64,000 bases of DNA. It comes from Flavobacterium saccharophilum (GTDB taxonomy: Bacteria; Bacteroidota; Bacteroidia; Flavobacteriales; Flavobacteriaceae). Numbering within the stretch: position 1 is the first letter of the stretch; each line of letters begins with the position of its first letter. The notes beneath the pieces are model-generated. The model worked only from the letters and a program-made list of their open reading frames with translations. It was not told the DNA's origin and did no database searches. The DNA lies in NCBI RefSeq assembly GCF_900142735.1, contig NZ_FRBY01000004.1, forward strand, positions 558,001-622,000. Reading direction: 5' to 3'. The translations under genes and the position numbers were made by a program. This document shows positions 26,120-34,353 of this stretch, one piece after another.

Positions 26120-26638
26120 GTGAAGTATCTAAATTTAAAAATTATTAATCTGCTCATAATTATGCTGTTGTTTTTTCCTTTTAAAGGAAATAGTCAAAAT
26201 ACACAAGATATTATGGAAACCATAATTACATCTGGTAGTAATGCAACAGGAAGTTCTGGTTCTGTAACTTATTCAATTGGCCAGGTATTCTATACTTATA
26301 TAGGAGTACAAACAGTATATAATGTGGCTCAGGGTATACAACATCAGGAAAATGATGAAAATCTGGGTACACCCGAAATTGAAAAACCTACAACAGAAAT
26401 ATTTGTTTTCCCAAATCCAACGATAGATTTTGTTAATGTAAGTATGAAAGGAGAAGAGCTGGAAGGTGCAAATAGAGCCTATCGTCTTTATGACTTACAA
26501 GGCAGGCTTTTGAAACAAAATGTAATTACTCAAGCTGAAACCCAGATTAGCTTAAATAATTTTAGTTCATCCCTTTATGTACTGACGATATATGTGGATA
26601 ATAAACTTTATAAATCTTTTAAAATATTAAAAAAATAA
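26120..26638 (+). CDS. T9SS type A sorting domain-containing secreted protein
   Basis: The 172-residue protein starts with GTG. A signal peptide (hydrophobic core INLLIIMLLFFPF, cleavage near GNSQ) is followed by a short variable region. The last 80 residues are a type IX secretion C-terminal sorting domain: FVFPNPTIDFVNV, YRLYDLQGRLLKQ, then SLYVLTIY and KSFKILKK. Such proteins are exported by the Por/T9SS machinery and are often attached to the cell surface. The N-terminal region (SGSVTYSIGQVFYTY, NVAQGIQHQ) is a repeated module in Flavobacteriia proteins of unknown role. The next gene starts 4 bp after its stop, forming a tight three-gene operon. Confidence 0.88.
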   Translation: MKYLNLKIINLLIIMLLFFPFKGNSQNTQDIMETIITSGSNATGSSGSVTYSIGQVFYTYIGVQTVYNVAQGIQHQENDENLGTPEIEKPTTEIFVFPNPTIDFVNVSMKGEELEGANRAYRLYDLQGRLLKQNVITQAETQISLNNFSSSLYVLTIYVDNKLYKSFKILKK

Positions 26639-26642
26639 GATA

Positions 26643-27380
26643 ATGAAAATTGCACTTACGATACTTTTATTTTTGACTTTTACCTTTACAGTATTTGCTC
26701 AAGCACCTGAAAAAATGAGTTATCAGGCAATTATTCGCGCACAAGATAATAGTCTGATCATGAATTCGAGAATTAGCCTTAAAGTTATTATACATCAAAG
26801 TACTGTTAGCGGAACAAGTGTATATACGGAAACGCATTCTCCTACTACAAATAACAACGGATTGGTTTCTCTTGAAATTGGAACAGGAACTGTTTCGATA
26901 GGTAACTTTAGCCAGATAGCATGGGATAAAGGACCTTATTTTATAGAAACGCAAGTTGATGTAAACGGTGGTGCTAATTATAATATTACCGGAGTTACAC
27001 AGCTTTTGAGTGTGCCTTATGCATTACATGCAAAAACTGCTGACAGAGTAGTAGGAGGCGTAACTCCTCCCATTACTAAAGCGACGGTCATTACGTTTAC
27101 TTCTTCAAGAAACATTGCCATTACAGATGTGAATAATACAATAGAATGTACCACATCGGCTACATTAACATTAACTGCTGATTTTGGAAGCATGCTAGTG
27201 GGTGAGACTATTAATTTAGAAGCGCATAACGGTGCAGTATTGACAGTTCAAGCCTCATCAGGCGTATCAATTAACTACAATGCAAATGGTAGTGGAAAAT
27301 TTACCAGTATTGCTGGAAACGTAAGGTTTGGTTTTCTTAGAAAAACGGGCACAAATTCCTATATTATATCTGGACAATGA
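26643..27380 (+). CDS. Secreted Bacteroidota protein with conserved N-terminal MSYQAIIR domain
   Basis: The 245-residue protein has a signal peptide cut near FAQ. It then has a beta-rich domain recognised by EKMSYQAIIRAQDN, SLEIGTGTVSIGNFSQI, GPYFIETQVDVNGG and LLSVPYALHAKTAD. In Bacteroidota this domain commonly heads long surface proteins, fibre-like or collagen-like proteins; its function is not known. Here it is joined to a short C-terminal part (about 150-245) with alternating strand pattern, resembling a tail or cap module rather than a T9SS domain. It overlaps the following beta-helix gene by 4 bp (ATGA). Confidence 0.8.
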   Translation: MKIALTILLFLTFTFTVFAQAPEKMSYQAIIRAQDNSLIMNSRISLKVIIHQSTVSGTSVYTETHSPTTNNNGLVSLEIGTGTVSIGNFSQIAWDKGPYFIETQVDVNGGANYNITGVTQLLSVPYALHAKTADRVVGGVTPPITKATVITFTSSRNIAITDVNNTIECTTSATLTLTADFGSMLVGETINLEAHNGAVLTVQASSGVSINYNANGSGKFTSIAGNVRFGFLRKTGTNSYIISGQ

Positions 27381-29557
27381 AACATTTAATATTTTTTTTA
27401 CTCTTTACGACTATAGTTTTTTCACAAAACTATCATTATGCTATTGATGATGCTCCCGTAAAGACTCCAGAAGTACCATCGGGAGTTAATAATCAATTAG
27501 AAGAAATTAAATATTTTGAGGCTTTTTTGTTACCTATTGCACAAAAAGCGAGTATTCAGGCGGCTTTAGACTTGCATGGTGCTGTACGATTAGAAAAAGG
27601 GGATTATTCAGGAGTAGATATTGTCATGAAAAGCAATCAAAGGCTTTATGGTTATCCATCATTAACCAAAGTATCTAATATTACTATAACAGCAGGAAGT
27701 ACCGGAGTTGTTTTAGAAAACTTGCTTCCACAAGATAAAACGATAACGCTTCAGGCAGGAGGAGTAATTTCTAATTGTACTTTTAAATCCATAAAGTGGG
27801 CAACTTTAAAGGCAACAAATGCAACTTTTACAAATAATACCTTTATTAATTACGGTGGTAATATTTTAATAGATTGTAGTCAGTCTGGTTATTTTAGAAA
27901 TAATAAATTTATAAAACACCAATCTGGGGGGTTAACGACGGTTTTGACTATGAAAGGAAATACCACGACTCCTAGTTATGGTAATGTGCATTTGCACACT
28001 AATTTTCTAACACCTCATGGAGATACAAGCGAACTGGATAATTTAGTATCGGCTACTTTTGTTGGTATTGATGCGGAAGGATGGAATCTTACCGGAGATG
28101 GAACAAAAGCCATGTTTAAGGCTAGTAATATGGGTAATGTTAAAATAACAGATTTGGGAGGCGGTAATTCATATTCTGCAGTTAGAACAGGAGCTTATGA
28201 CATCGATGCTGCTAATGTATCGATATTAAATAAAAAACTTTTTACAGAATTTGATGTAATATCACCCAGAACTAACATGATATTGATTGGTGCTTTAGGT
28301 GGGTATAAAAGAGGAAGCGGAACAGTTACCGGATATGATCTCTGGGGAAATTTAGACAACACCAATTCTCTAAAATATAATAACATTGAACAAACTGCCA
28401 CTATAACTAATACAGCAATAATTTCAAGTGTTAGCGCTTCTATTTTAGGAAATCAATATACACCGTGGAGTCGACCAACATGGGAGACATTACCAGATCC
28501 TACAGGTGTAAATTGGAGAGATGACAGAGCAGGTAAAACAGATAGTACAATTTATATTCAGAACTTAATAAATACAAATGGAGTTGCAGAACTTCCAGAG
28601 GGTACCTTTTATATTAGCTCTACTTTAAAAGTTCCTCTTGACAGAGCTCATGGAATTATGGGTAAGGGTACAGGAAAAACTACCATAGTAGGGATGAAAG
28701 ATGATTTTCCTTTAATAACGCTTACTGGTGGTCAGGACGACAATTTTGTATTGGCACATTTGACGCTGCAAGGCGGCAGTGTAGGTGTTTATTCATCGCA
28801 AAACTTTGGTACACAGCATATGAGTTTTGTATGGTTAAAATATGTAGTATTTAGAGATCAAAATTATGGCTTTCAGTTAGATCAAATGATGGGCTTTGAT
28901 AATAATTTCTTTGATAATATTTCTTTTGTAAATTGCAATAAAGGATTTTTTCAAGATCCTCTTGTAAACGGAGATTCTGATCATTCCAGCTTTGTTGATA
29001 AAACGATGTTTTACAGAGGTCAGTTTATAAATTGTACTACAGCAGTTTCTATGCTAGCAACAAGAGCAGATAATTTAAATGCCTGGGTAGATTGTAAATT
29101 TAGTGGAGGACAAACTGCTCTTACTTTAGGTGGAAACAATTATCCAATAGCTGCCAATTGTGATTTTACAGGATTTACAGGAAAGCAAGTTATAAGCAGT
29201 GGAGATATCTCCCTTTATAATTCTAATTTTTACAGTAACAGCACTACAGCTTCAACTATTAAATCTATTAACTCCTATATTGAAGGATGTAATTTTTCAG
29301 ATGCAACAACTTTATTTTCATCTGTCATATATAATCCTGTAAATGCTTATATCGTAAACTCTACTGTGACAAGTACAGTATCCTCTTTAGTAATAGATGG
29401 AGATTGGAACAGTAAATACTCAGGAGTATTTATGAATAGTAATTTTAAGTCAAACCCCACACTTAGCAAGCTGTTAGTAAATGTAAAAGAAGGTACGGCA
29501 ACCGTAATTATAAATACAGCTTCTAATCCTTATCCACAGCTTTTAGTTACACGATAA
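27377..29557 (+). CDS. Secreted right-handed parallel beta-helix protein (pectate-lyase-3-like)
   Basis: The 726-residue protein has a signal peptide (LIFFLLFTTIVFSQ) and two blocks of short beta-helix coils. The N-terminal one is at about 50-300 (NQRLYGYPSLTKVSNITI, GGVISNCTFKS, NNTFINYGGN). The C-terminal one is at about 390-700 (INTNGVAELPEGTFYI, GIMGKGTGKTTI, LAHLTLQGGSVGVYSS). The second block begins like the Pectate_lyase_3 fold seen in polysaccharide lyases and phage tailspikes. I cannot identify catalytic residues, so it may bind or cleave a polysaccharide or be structural. There is no T9SS sorting domain, but the operon's first gene has one. Its start overlaps the previous gene by 4 bp. 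Confidence 0.82.
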   Translation: MKHLIFFLLFTTIVFSQNYHYAIDDAPVKTPEVPSGVNNQLEEIKYFEAFLLPIAQKASIQAALDLHGAVRLEKGDYSGVDIVMKSNQRLYGYPSLTKVSNITITAGSTGVVLENLLPQDKTITLQAGGVISNCTFKSIKWATLKATNATFTNNTFINYGGNILIDCSQSGYFRNNKFIKHQSGGLTTVLTMKGNTTTPSYGNVHLHTNFLTPHGDTSELDNLVSATFVGIDAEGWNLTGDGTKAMFKASNMGNVKITDLGGGNSYSAVRTGAYDIDAANVSILNKKLFTEFDVISPRTNMILIGALGGYKRGSGTVTGYDLWGNLDNTNSLKYNNIEQTATITNTAIISSVSASILGNQYTPWSRPTWETLPDPTGVNWRDDRAGKTDSTIYIQNLINTNGVAELPEGTFYISSTLKVPLDRAHGIMGKGTGKTTIVGMKDDFPLITLTGGQDDNFVLAHLTLQGGSVGVYSSQNFGTQHMSFVWLKYVVFRDQNYGFQLDQMMGFDNNFFDNISFVNCNKGFFQDPLVNGDSDHSSFVDKTMFYRGQFINCTTAVSMLATRADNLNAWVDCKFSGGQTALTLGGNNYPIAANCDFTGFTGKQVISSGDISLYNSNFYSNSTTASTIKSINSYIEGCNFSDATTLFSSVIYNPVNAYIVNSTVTSTVSSLVIDGDWNSKYSGVFMNSNFKSNPTLSKLLVNVKEGTATVIINTASNPYPQLLVTR

Positions 29558-29587
29558 ACATTATAATTTTTTATATACATCTAACTT

Positions 29588-29621
29588 AACTGATCAATTT
29601 ATTTATTGGTCAGTTTTTTTT
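29588..29621 (+). terminator. Intrinsic terminator of the secreted-protein operon
   Basis: AACTGATCAA (29588-29597) pairs with TTGGTCAGTT (29606-29615), with one G-T wobble, followed by eight T residues. It starts 30 bp after the beta-helix stop. Confidence 0.85.
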
Positions 29622-30171
29622 GTTTTAAATACTATTTGCAAAACATATAGTTATTAGACGTATTATCTTGCTTCTTCTATTATTGGACGAATTATTGATC
29701 AAAAATCCCAAATGAGTTCTAAAAAAAACTCAGATACTTTCTTAGTTTATAAAATCTGATTTAAAAAGTTTTCGTGCACCGTTTTAATTAAAATTTATTT
29801 TTGGTAGGATTTTTCCTTTTTAAATTGTCTTAACTATAAGAGTTTTGTTTTGTAATGCGTTTAAAATATAGTTTTTATCTGGTTAAAAATAATTTTTAGA
29901 CGGCTTAAATCAACTATAGAAGGTGACTAAATGCATTTTATCGATTTTAAAATCCTTTGGACAGATTTATTATTTAAAACTATGGAAAATACATATTTTT
30001 GAGCGAAATTTAAAATTGACCAAAAAAAATTGACTGTTTGGTCAATAATATTGTTAATAATTTATCATTTAGGATAAAAAATTAACTTTTTGATAACATT
30101 GAAAGAAAGGCGAATTATTTTAACTACAATAATAATAATTCAAGATAAGAATTATTTAAATTTTTTATTTT
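29622..30171. other. Intergenic region upstream of the XRE pair
   Basis: 550 bp of very AT-rich DNA. The only clear structure is the 10-bp inverted repeat at 30015-30046, listed separately. No ORF is convincing. Confidence 0.4.
30015..30046. repeat. 10-bp inverted repeat, operator-like, upstream of XRE genes
   Basis: ATTGACCAAA (30015-30024) and TTTGGTCAAT (30037-30046) are perfect inverted copies separated by 12 bp. A near -7 box (TAATATTG, 30046-30053) touches the right arm. The geometry fits a dimeric repressor site that would autoregulate the XRE pair. A stem-loop in the transcript is the alternative. Confidence 0.5.
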
Positions 30172-30405
30172 ATGAAATATAGTGTATACGAAAATATCAG
30201 AAAAATAAGAGAATTAAAAAACTTAACCAGAGAGTTTGTCGCTGCTGAATTAAAAATGAGCCCTAGTGGCTATGGTAAAATTGAAAGAGGAGATGTCGAT
30301 TTAACGGTTTCTAAATTAATTGAGATTTCAAAAGTTTTAGATGTTTCAATTGAGTTCATATTTAAATTTGATGTGTCTATTTTTTTTAATGAAACGGCAA
30401 AATAA
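30172..30405 (+). CDS. Small XRE-family helix-turn-helix regulator (first of a tandem pair)
   Basis: A 77-residue protein made almost entirely of one HTH_3 domain: NIRKIRELKNLTREFVAAEL, MSPSGYGKIERGDVDLTVSKL and IEISKVLDVSIEFIF, giving the five helices of a Cro/C1 fold. There is no second domain. It is followed 72 bp later by a paralogue of similar length. Isolated small XRE proteins beside capsule loci can be local regulators, but the target is not visible. The inverted repeat at 30015-30046 is a candidate site. Confidence 0.85.
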   Translation: MKYSVYENIRKIRELKNLTREFVAAELKMSPSGYGKIERGDVDLTVSKLIEISKVLDVSIEFIFKFDVSIFFNETAK

Positions 30406-30477
30406 AATATTCTAAAAAAATGTAAAATTAAAAGTTTTAAAACGAGACATAAATAGATTAAATTAAATAATAAAGTT

Positions 30478-30681
30478 ATGGAAAATTACTATTTAAGAAT
30501 CAAAAAGTATCGGATAGAAAATAATCACACTTCCGAATTTATAGCTATTCAAATGGAAATGAGTTTGAAAAAGTATGAGAGTATTGAAAAAGGAATGGTC
30601 GATCTCAAATTATCAAAATTGGATAAGTTAGTTAAAATTTTAGGAATCAAAAAAAGTGAAATTTTCAAATTGGATACTTAG
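30478..30681 (+). CDS. Small XRE-family helix-turn-helix regulator (second of a tandem pair)
   Basis: A 67-residue paralogue of the preceding protein: IKKYRIENNHTSEFIAIQM, MSLKKYESIEKGMVDLKLSKL and LVKILGIKKSEIF. Its HTH core aligns position by position with the first protein, but the recognition helix differs (MSLKKYESI against MSPSGYGKI), so the two should bind different sequences or act as a heterodimer. A short hairpin at about 30720-30750 (AGAGTTC/GAACTCT) followed by a T run lies beyond it and probably terminates this transcript. Confidence 0.83.
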   Translation: MENYYLRIKKYRIENNHTSEFIAIQMEMSLKKYESIEKGMVDLKLSKLDKLVKILGIKKSEIFKLDT

Positions 30682-30722
30682 TTTTAGAAAAAAGAACATT
30701 TTTGTTATTCACAAAAAAATTA

Positions 30723-30756
30723 GAGTTCACTATTAAAAAGAACTCTAATTTTTTAC
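30723..30756. terminator. Possible terminator between the XRE pair and the NusG-like gene
   Basis: AGAGTTC and GAACTCT arms around a short AT-rich loop, with AAAATTA before and TAATTTTTT after. The symmetrical A and T runs would let it serve both the plus-strand XRE genes and the minus-strand NusG-like gene. Confidence 0.6.
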
Positions 30757-30775
30757 TTCCTATTATTAGCTATAT

Positions 30776-31240
30776 TTATTTTTTTACTTTTAAAACATAT
30801 CCCAAAGATTCCAGAATTAAAACATAATGCGTTTTTGTGATGTCCTTGACAACAGCATTATGATCACAAAATGGTCCGGAATTCAAATGTATTTCATCTC
30901 CAATTTGGTACTGCATAACCGATATTTCTTTAGCAGTATCGCCACTTTTAAGCCATTCTTTTATTGTCTCAATTTCCTGGTCTTTTACAATAGCATGTTT
31001 ACCTAGCCAAAATAAATACCTTACCACACCAGGTGAATTAAAAACCAGATTTCTATCTTTTTCTTCCAATTGTACAAATATATAATGATCAAATAATGGT
31101 GATTCGACCTTTATTTTTCTATCAGATCTTTGTATGGTTTTTTTAATCACAGGACAATAACAATTGATATTAAACCTGGTCAATTGTTCTGCAGCTCTTT
31201 TTTCCCATTTGGGCCTAGTGTATACGACGTACCATTTCAT
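30776..31240 (-). CDS. NusG-like transcription antitermination factor (UpxY/RfaH type)
   Basis: The 154-residue protein has the NusG N-terminal domain (KWYVVYTRPKWEKRAAEQL, LFDHYIFVQLEEKDRNLVFNSPGVVRYLFWLG). A short C-terminal KOW-like segment follows (IGDEIHLNSGPFCDHNAVVKDI). The aromatic-rich start and SPGVVRYLFW block are typical of UpxY-class paralogues that suppress premature termination in the long leaders of Bacteroidota capsule operons. It is transcribed away from the EPS operon, with 603 bp between their starts. UpxY genes are more often the first gene of the operon they serve, so this divergent layout is a little unusual. Action on the 31844 operon is an inference from position. Confidence 0.9.
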   Translation of the reverse strand: MKWYVVYTRPKWEKRAAEQLTRFNINCYCPVIKKTIQRSDRKIKVESPLFDHYIFVQLEEKDRNLVFNSPGVVRYLFWLGKHAIVKDQEIETIKEWLKSGDTAKEISVMQYQIGDEIHLNSGPFCDHNAVVKDITKTHYVLILESLGYVLKVKK

Positions 31241-31578
31241 AATTCTAATTATTTATTGTATTAAAATACATTGTGATTTAAATAGAGATTTACTCTTTTG
31301 TATTTACCTCAGTGATTTTTTTAAGACTAATAGCTATAATTTAATTTTTAACTGCAAATAAATATTCTTCGAAATCTAAACAATCAAGAGGGTTTGCAGC
31401 CTTTTCTATTGATAATCAGACTAATTGTTTCAAGTGTTAATTACTTTGTGAATGTAATTCCAAGTACGGTAAGCAGTTACATTTTTAATAGCATTTTTTC
31501 CTTAGTAAGGACATTTAGCAACGAAAATGTAGTTTTAATTCTACATCAGTATTATAATTTTAACATAAATTAACATTG

Positions 31579-31611
31579 TTGATATAGCCGATAAAAATGA
31601 TTTTTAATTTG
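31579..31611 (+). promoter_or_regulatory. Predicted promoter of the EPS operon
   Basis: TTG (31579-31581), 22-bp spacer, TTAATTTG (31604-31611). The -7 box differs from TAnnTTTG only at its second base. It is the best plus-strand match in this region. Confidence 0.4.
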
Positions 31612-31697
31612 TAGATTCTTAAGTCTGAATTTGAATAGTTTTTATACTTATAAGGAACAATAATTTTAATTTCTTTAAACATAAATTTTTCTTTTTT

Positions 31698-31752
31698 GGA
31701 TAGCTAGATTGTAGCTATTCACGGGGAACCCCTTTTCATTTCTGAAAAAAGG
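31698..31752 (+). promoter_or_regulatory. Structured leader RNA of the EPS operon (candidate antitermination/pausing element)
   Basis: Three elements are stacked. A 9-bp stem has GGATAGCTA (31698-31706) pairing with TAGCTATTC (31712-31720), with one G-U. A compact GGGG-AA-CCCC self-complementary block lies at 31723-31732. A T-rich arm, CCTTTTCA (31731-31738), pairs with TGAAAA-AA-GG (31743-31752). No T-tract follows, so it is not a classical terminator. Leaders of this kind recruit RfaH/UpxY-type NusG paralogues in other bacteria; the link to the neighbouring NusG-like gene is inferred. Confidence 0.5.
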
Positions 31753-31843
31753 AGCATTAAAATCCTGTAACAAGGTTAATAATGTATTTCGACTACAAAA
31801 TCCATATTAGCAAACTTATTTTTAACTTAAAAAAATTAATCAG

Positions 31844-32278
31844 ATGAAAATTGGAATAACTTTTAGTGCTTTTGATTTACTACATGCAGGGCACGTGAAA
31901 ATGCTTGAAGAAGCAAAATTACATTGTGATTATTTGATTGTTGGTTTACAGACTGATCCAACTTTGGATCGTCCAACAAAAAATAAACCAACCCAAACTG
32001 TTGTTGAACGTTACATACAACTGAAAGCATGTAAGTTTGTTGATGAAATTGTTCCTTATGCTACTGAACAGGATTTGGAAGATATCTTGAAAGCTTTTAC
32101 TATTGATGTCCGTATTTTAGGAGATGAATATAAGGAGAGAGATTTTACGGGTAGAAGTTATTGTGAAGAAAAAGGAATTGAGTTGTACTTTAATATAAGA
32201 GATCATCGTTTTTCAAGTTCCAATTTACGTCATGAGGTGTATCAAAAAGAAATTTTAACACACAGTAATGGCAATTAA
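31844..32278 (+). CDS. Cytidylyltransferase-like nucleotidyltransferase (TagD family)
   Basis: The 144-residue protein has the nucleotidyltransferase HxGH signature as FDLLHAGHVKMLEEA, followed by LIVGLQTDPT, the VERYIQLKACKFVDEIVPY block and a C-terminal FSSSNLR in place of the usual ISTT(R/K). The fold is that of glycerol-3-phosphate and related cytidylyltransferases, which make CDP-activated polyols. As the first gene of the EPS operon it might supply a CDP-linked substituent, but no matching transferase is seen, so the substrate stays open. The next gene overlaps its end by 11 bp. Confidence 0.85.
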   Translation: MKIGITFSAFDLLHAGHVKMLEEAKLHCDYLIVGLQTDPTLDRPTKNKPTQTVVERYIQLKACKFVDEIVPYATEQDLEDILKAFTIDVRILGDEYKERDFTGRSYCEEKGIELYFNIRDHRFSSSNLRHEVYQKEILTHSNGN

Positions 32279-33269
32279 TAATCTTACACATGTAATTCTA
32301 ACGGGGGGAGTCGGCAGCAGATTGTGGCCTCTATCCAGAAAAACACTTCCTAAGCAATATCTCGAACTTTTTGATGGCGAGTCACTTTTTGAAAAAACGG
32401 TGAATCGTAATCAAGTTATTTCTAATAAAATCATAGTAGTTGGAAATATAGAAAATTACAAAATGAGTAATGCTATTATGTCAAAGTTTAATAAATCTTT
32501 TACTCATATTATAGAAGCTGTGCCTCGTAATACGGCCGCAGCAATTGCATTTGCTGCGTTTGCATCAAAACCAGAAGATATCTTACTGATTACACCATCT
32601 GATCATGTTATAGAAGGTAACGATATATATGGTGCTGCTTTGGAGCAAGCAATTATATTGGCTAATCAGGATTACCTTGTTACGTTTGGTATAAAACCTA
32701 CTAAACCGGAAACGGGTTATGGTTACATTGAATTTGAGCATGAAAATGTAATTGCATTTCATGAAAAACCAGATTTCGAAACGGCAACAGCTTATCTTCA
32801 AAATGGAAATTACTTTTGGAACAGTGGACTTTTTTGTTTTAAAGCAGGAAAATTTTTAGAGGAGCTTGAAAAGCAGGAACCTGAGGTTTATTGGGCTTCA
32901 AAAGCGGTCTGGGAAAGAAATCAAGATGGCTTTCTGAATTATGAATTGTCACTAAATATTCCTTCCATAAGTATTGATTATGCTGTTATGGAAAGAAGTA
33001 AAGACATTAAAGTAGTTCCTGGTCATTTTGAATGGTCTGATCTGGGTTCGTTCGAATCGGTTTATGATTACCTTGTGCAAAAGGGACATCCAATTGATGA
33101 AAATAGAAATATTGCCATAGGAACGTCATTACATACTACATTTATTGGTGTTAAAAATTGTATTTTAATTTACACCGCCGATGCCTTAATGGTTCTGCAA
33201 AAAGAAAATTCTCAGGAGGTAAAACAAGTTTATCAACATTTAGAATCTATTGCTTCGCCATTATTATAA
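32268..33269 (+). CDS. manC: Mannose-1-phosphate guanylyltransferase
   Basis: The 333-residue protein begins with the nucleotidyltransferase signature ILTGGVGSRLWPLSRKTLPKQ. It also carries RNTAAAIAFAAF, the LLITPSDHVI metal-binding loop, FGIKPTKPETGYGYIE and FEWSDLGSFES. It makes GDP-mannose from mannose-1-phosphate and GTP. It lacks the C-terminal phosphomannose isomerase domain of bifunctional enzymes, so mannose-6-phosphate must come from elsewhere. With gmd and fcl it completes the route to GDP-fucose. It overlaps the preceding gene by 11 bp. Confidence 0.93.
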   Translation: MAINNLTHVILTGGVGSRLWPLSRKTLPKQYLELFDGESLFEKTVNRNQVISNKIIVVGNIENYKMSNAIMSKFNKSFTHIIEAVPRNTAAAIAFAAFASKPEDILLITPSDHVIEGNDIYGAALEQAIILANQDYLVTFGIKPTKPETGYGYIEFEHENVIAFHEKPDFETATAYLQNGNYFWNSGLFCFKAGKFLEELEKQEPEVYWASKAVWERNQDGFLNYELSLNIPSISIDYAVMERSKDIKVVPGHFEWSDLGSFESVYDYLVQKGHPIDENRNIAIGTSLHTTFIGVKNCILIYTADALMVLQKENSQEVKQVYQHLESIASPLL

Positions 33270-33301
33270 TTCATTTTAATTTTTTAATAAACGAGCCTAC
33301 A

Positions 33302-34255
33302 ATGATCGACAAAAATGCTGCAATATATATTGCCGGACACCACGGAATGGTTGGAAGTGCTATCTGGAGAGCCTTAAAATCAAAAGGTTATCATAATCTT
33401 ATAGGAGCTTCAAGTAAAGAATTGGATTTAAAAGAACAAGAAGATGTTAGGGAATTTCTTCGAAAAATAAAACCTGATGTTATTATAGATGCTGCGGCAA
33501 AAGTTGGAGGAATCATGGCTAATAATGATTTTCCGTATCAATTTTTGATGGAAAACATGCAAATTCAAAATAACCTTATTGGAGAAGCTCATAAATTGGG
33601 TGTCAACAAGTTTATCTTTTTAGGGAGTTCTTGTATTTATCCAAAATTAGCACTACAGCCTTTAAAAGAAGAGTATTTGATGACAGGTTCTTTAGAAACT
33701 ACAAATGAATGGTATGCTTTAGCAAAAATTAGTGGTGTAAAATTATGCCAGGCTATTCGCAAGCAATACAAAAAAGATTTTGTGAGTTTAATGCCAACAA
33801 ATCTATACGGCATTCATGACAATTTTGATTTGAACAGTTCTCACGTTTTACCGGCGATGATTCGTAAATTTCATGAAGGCAAAGAAAATAATAATGCTTC
33901 AGTTATTCTTTGGGGTACAGGTAAACCAATGCGGGAATTTCTATTTGTAGATGATATGGCAGAAGCGGTAGTTTTTGCTTTAGAAAATGAACTTCCGGGA
34001 CATTTATACAATGTGGGAAGCGGAGAAGATATTACCATTAAGGAACTAGCTGCCATAATACAAAAAATTGTGGGACATACCGGGCAGATTATTTGGGACG
34101 ATAACAAACCGGATGGGACACCCAGAAAATTATTGGATGTTTCTAAAATGCATAAGATTGGTTGGAAACACCAGGTTAATCTTGAACAAGGAATTCAAAA
34201 AACCTACAATTGGTTTTTGGAAAATATTGAAAACTTCAAAGAAAAGATCTATTAA
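33302..34255 (+). CDS. fcl: GDP-L-fucose synthase
   Basis: I set the start at the ATG at 33302, 32 bp after manC; an extension further upstream would run through manC and lacks family similarity. The 317-residue enzyme has the SDR NAD(P)-binding motif AGHHGMVGSAIWRAL, KVGGIMANN, the catalytic Ser in LGSSCIYP and the YxxxK pair in EWYALAKISG. It epimerises and reduces the GDP-4-keto-6-deoxymannose made by Gmd to GDP-L-fucose, consistent with MPTNLYGIHDNFD and the length. It sits before gmd, the reverse of pathway order. Confidence 0.95.
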   Translation: MIDKNAAIYIAGHHGMVGSAIWRALKSKGYHNLIGASSKELDLKEQEDVREFLRKIKPDVIIDAAAKVGGIMANNDFPYQFLMENMQIQNNLIGEAHKLGVNKFIFLGSSCIYPKLALQPLKEEYLMTGSLETTNEWYALAKISGVKLCQAIRKQYKKDFVSLMPTNLYGIHDNFDLNSSHVLPAMIRKFHEGKENNNASVILWGTGKPMREFLFVDDMAEAVVFALENELPGHLYNVGSGEDITIKELAAIIQKIVGHTGQIIWDDNKPDGTPRKLLDVSKMHKIGWKHQVNLEQGIQKTYNWFLENIENFKEKIY

Positions 34256-34353
34256 TAGTTTCTTTTTATTTATCTCTATCAAAAGACTTTATCGTTACAA
34301 ATTTAAAAACGTGCACTTAGCAGTAGAATGCTATATGCTTTATACTTAAGATT

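Larger units (their letters stand above)
31241..31843. other. 603-bp divergent region and long leader of the EPS operon
   Basis: The region between the NusG-like gene and the EPS operon has no credible ORF. It holds a predicted plus-strand promoter at 31579-31611 and, about 90-140 nt into the resulting transcript, a group of hairpins (31698-31752). From the predicted start to the first gene the untranslated leader would be about 225 nt. Confidence 0.55.

Noticed and set aside
33158..33301. Upstream extension of the GDP-fucose synthase reading frame
   Set aside because: It runs inside manC in another frame, and family similarity begins only at the ATG at 33302.
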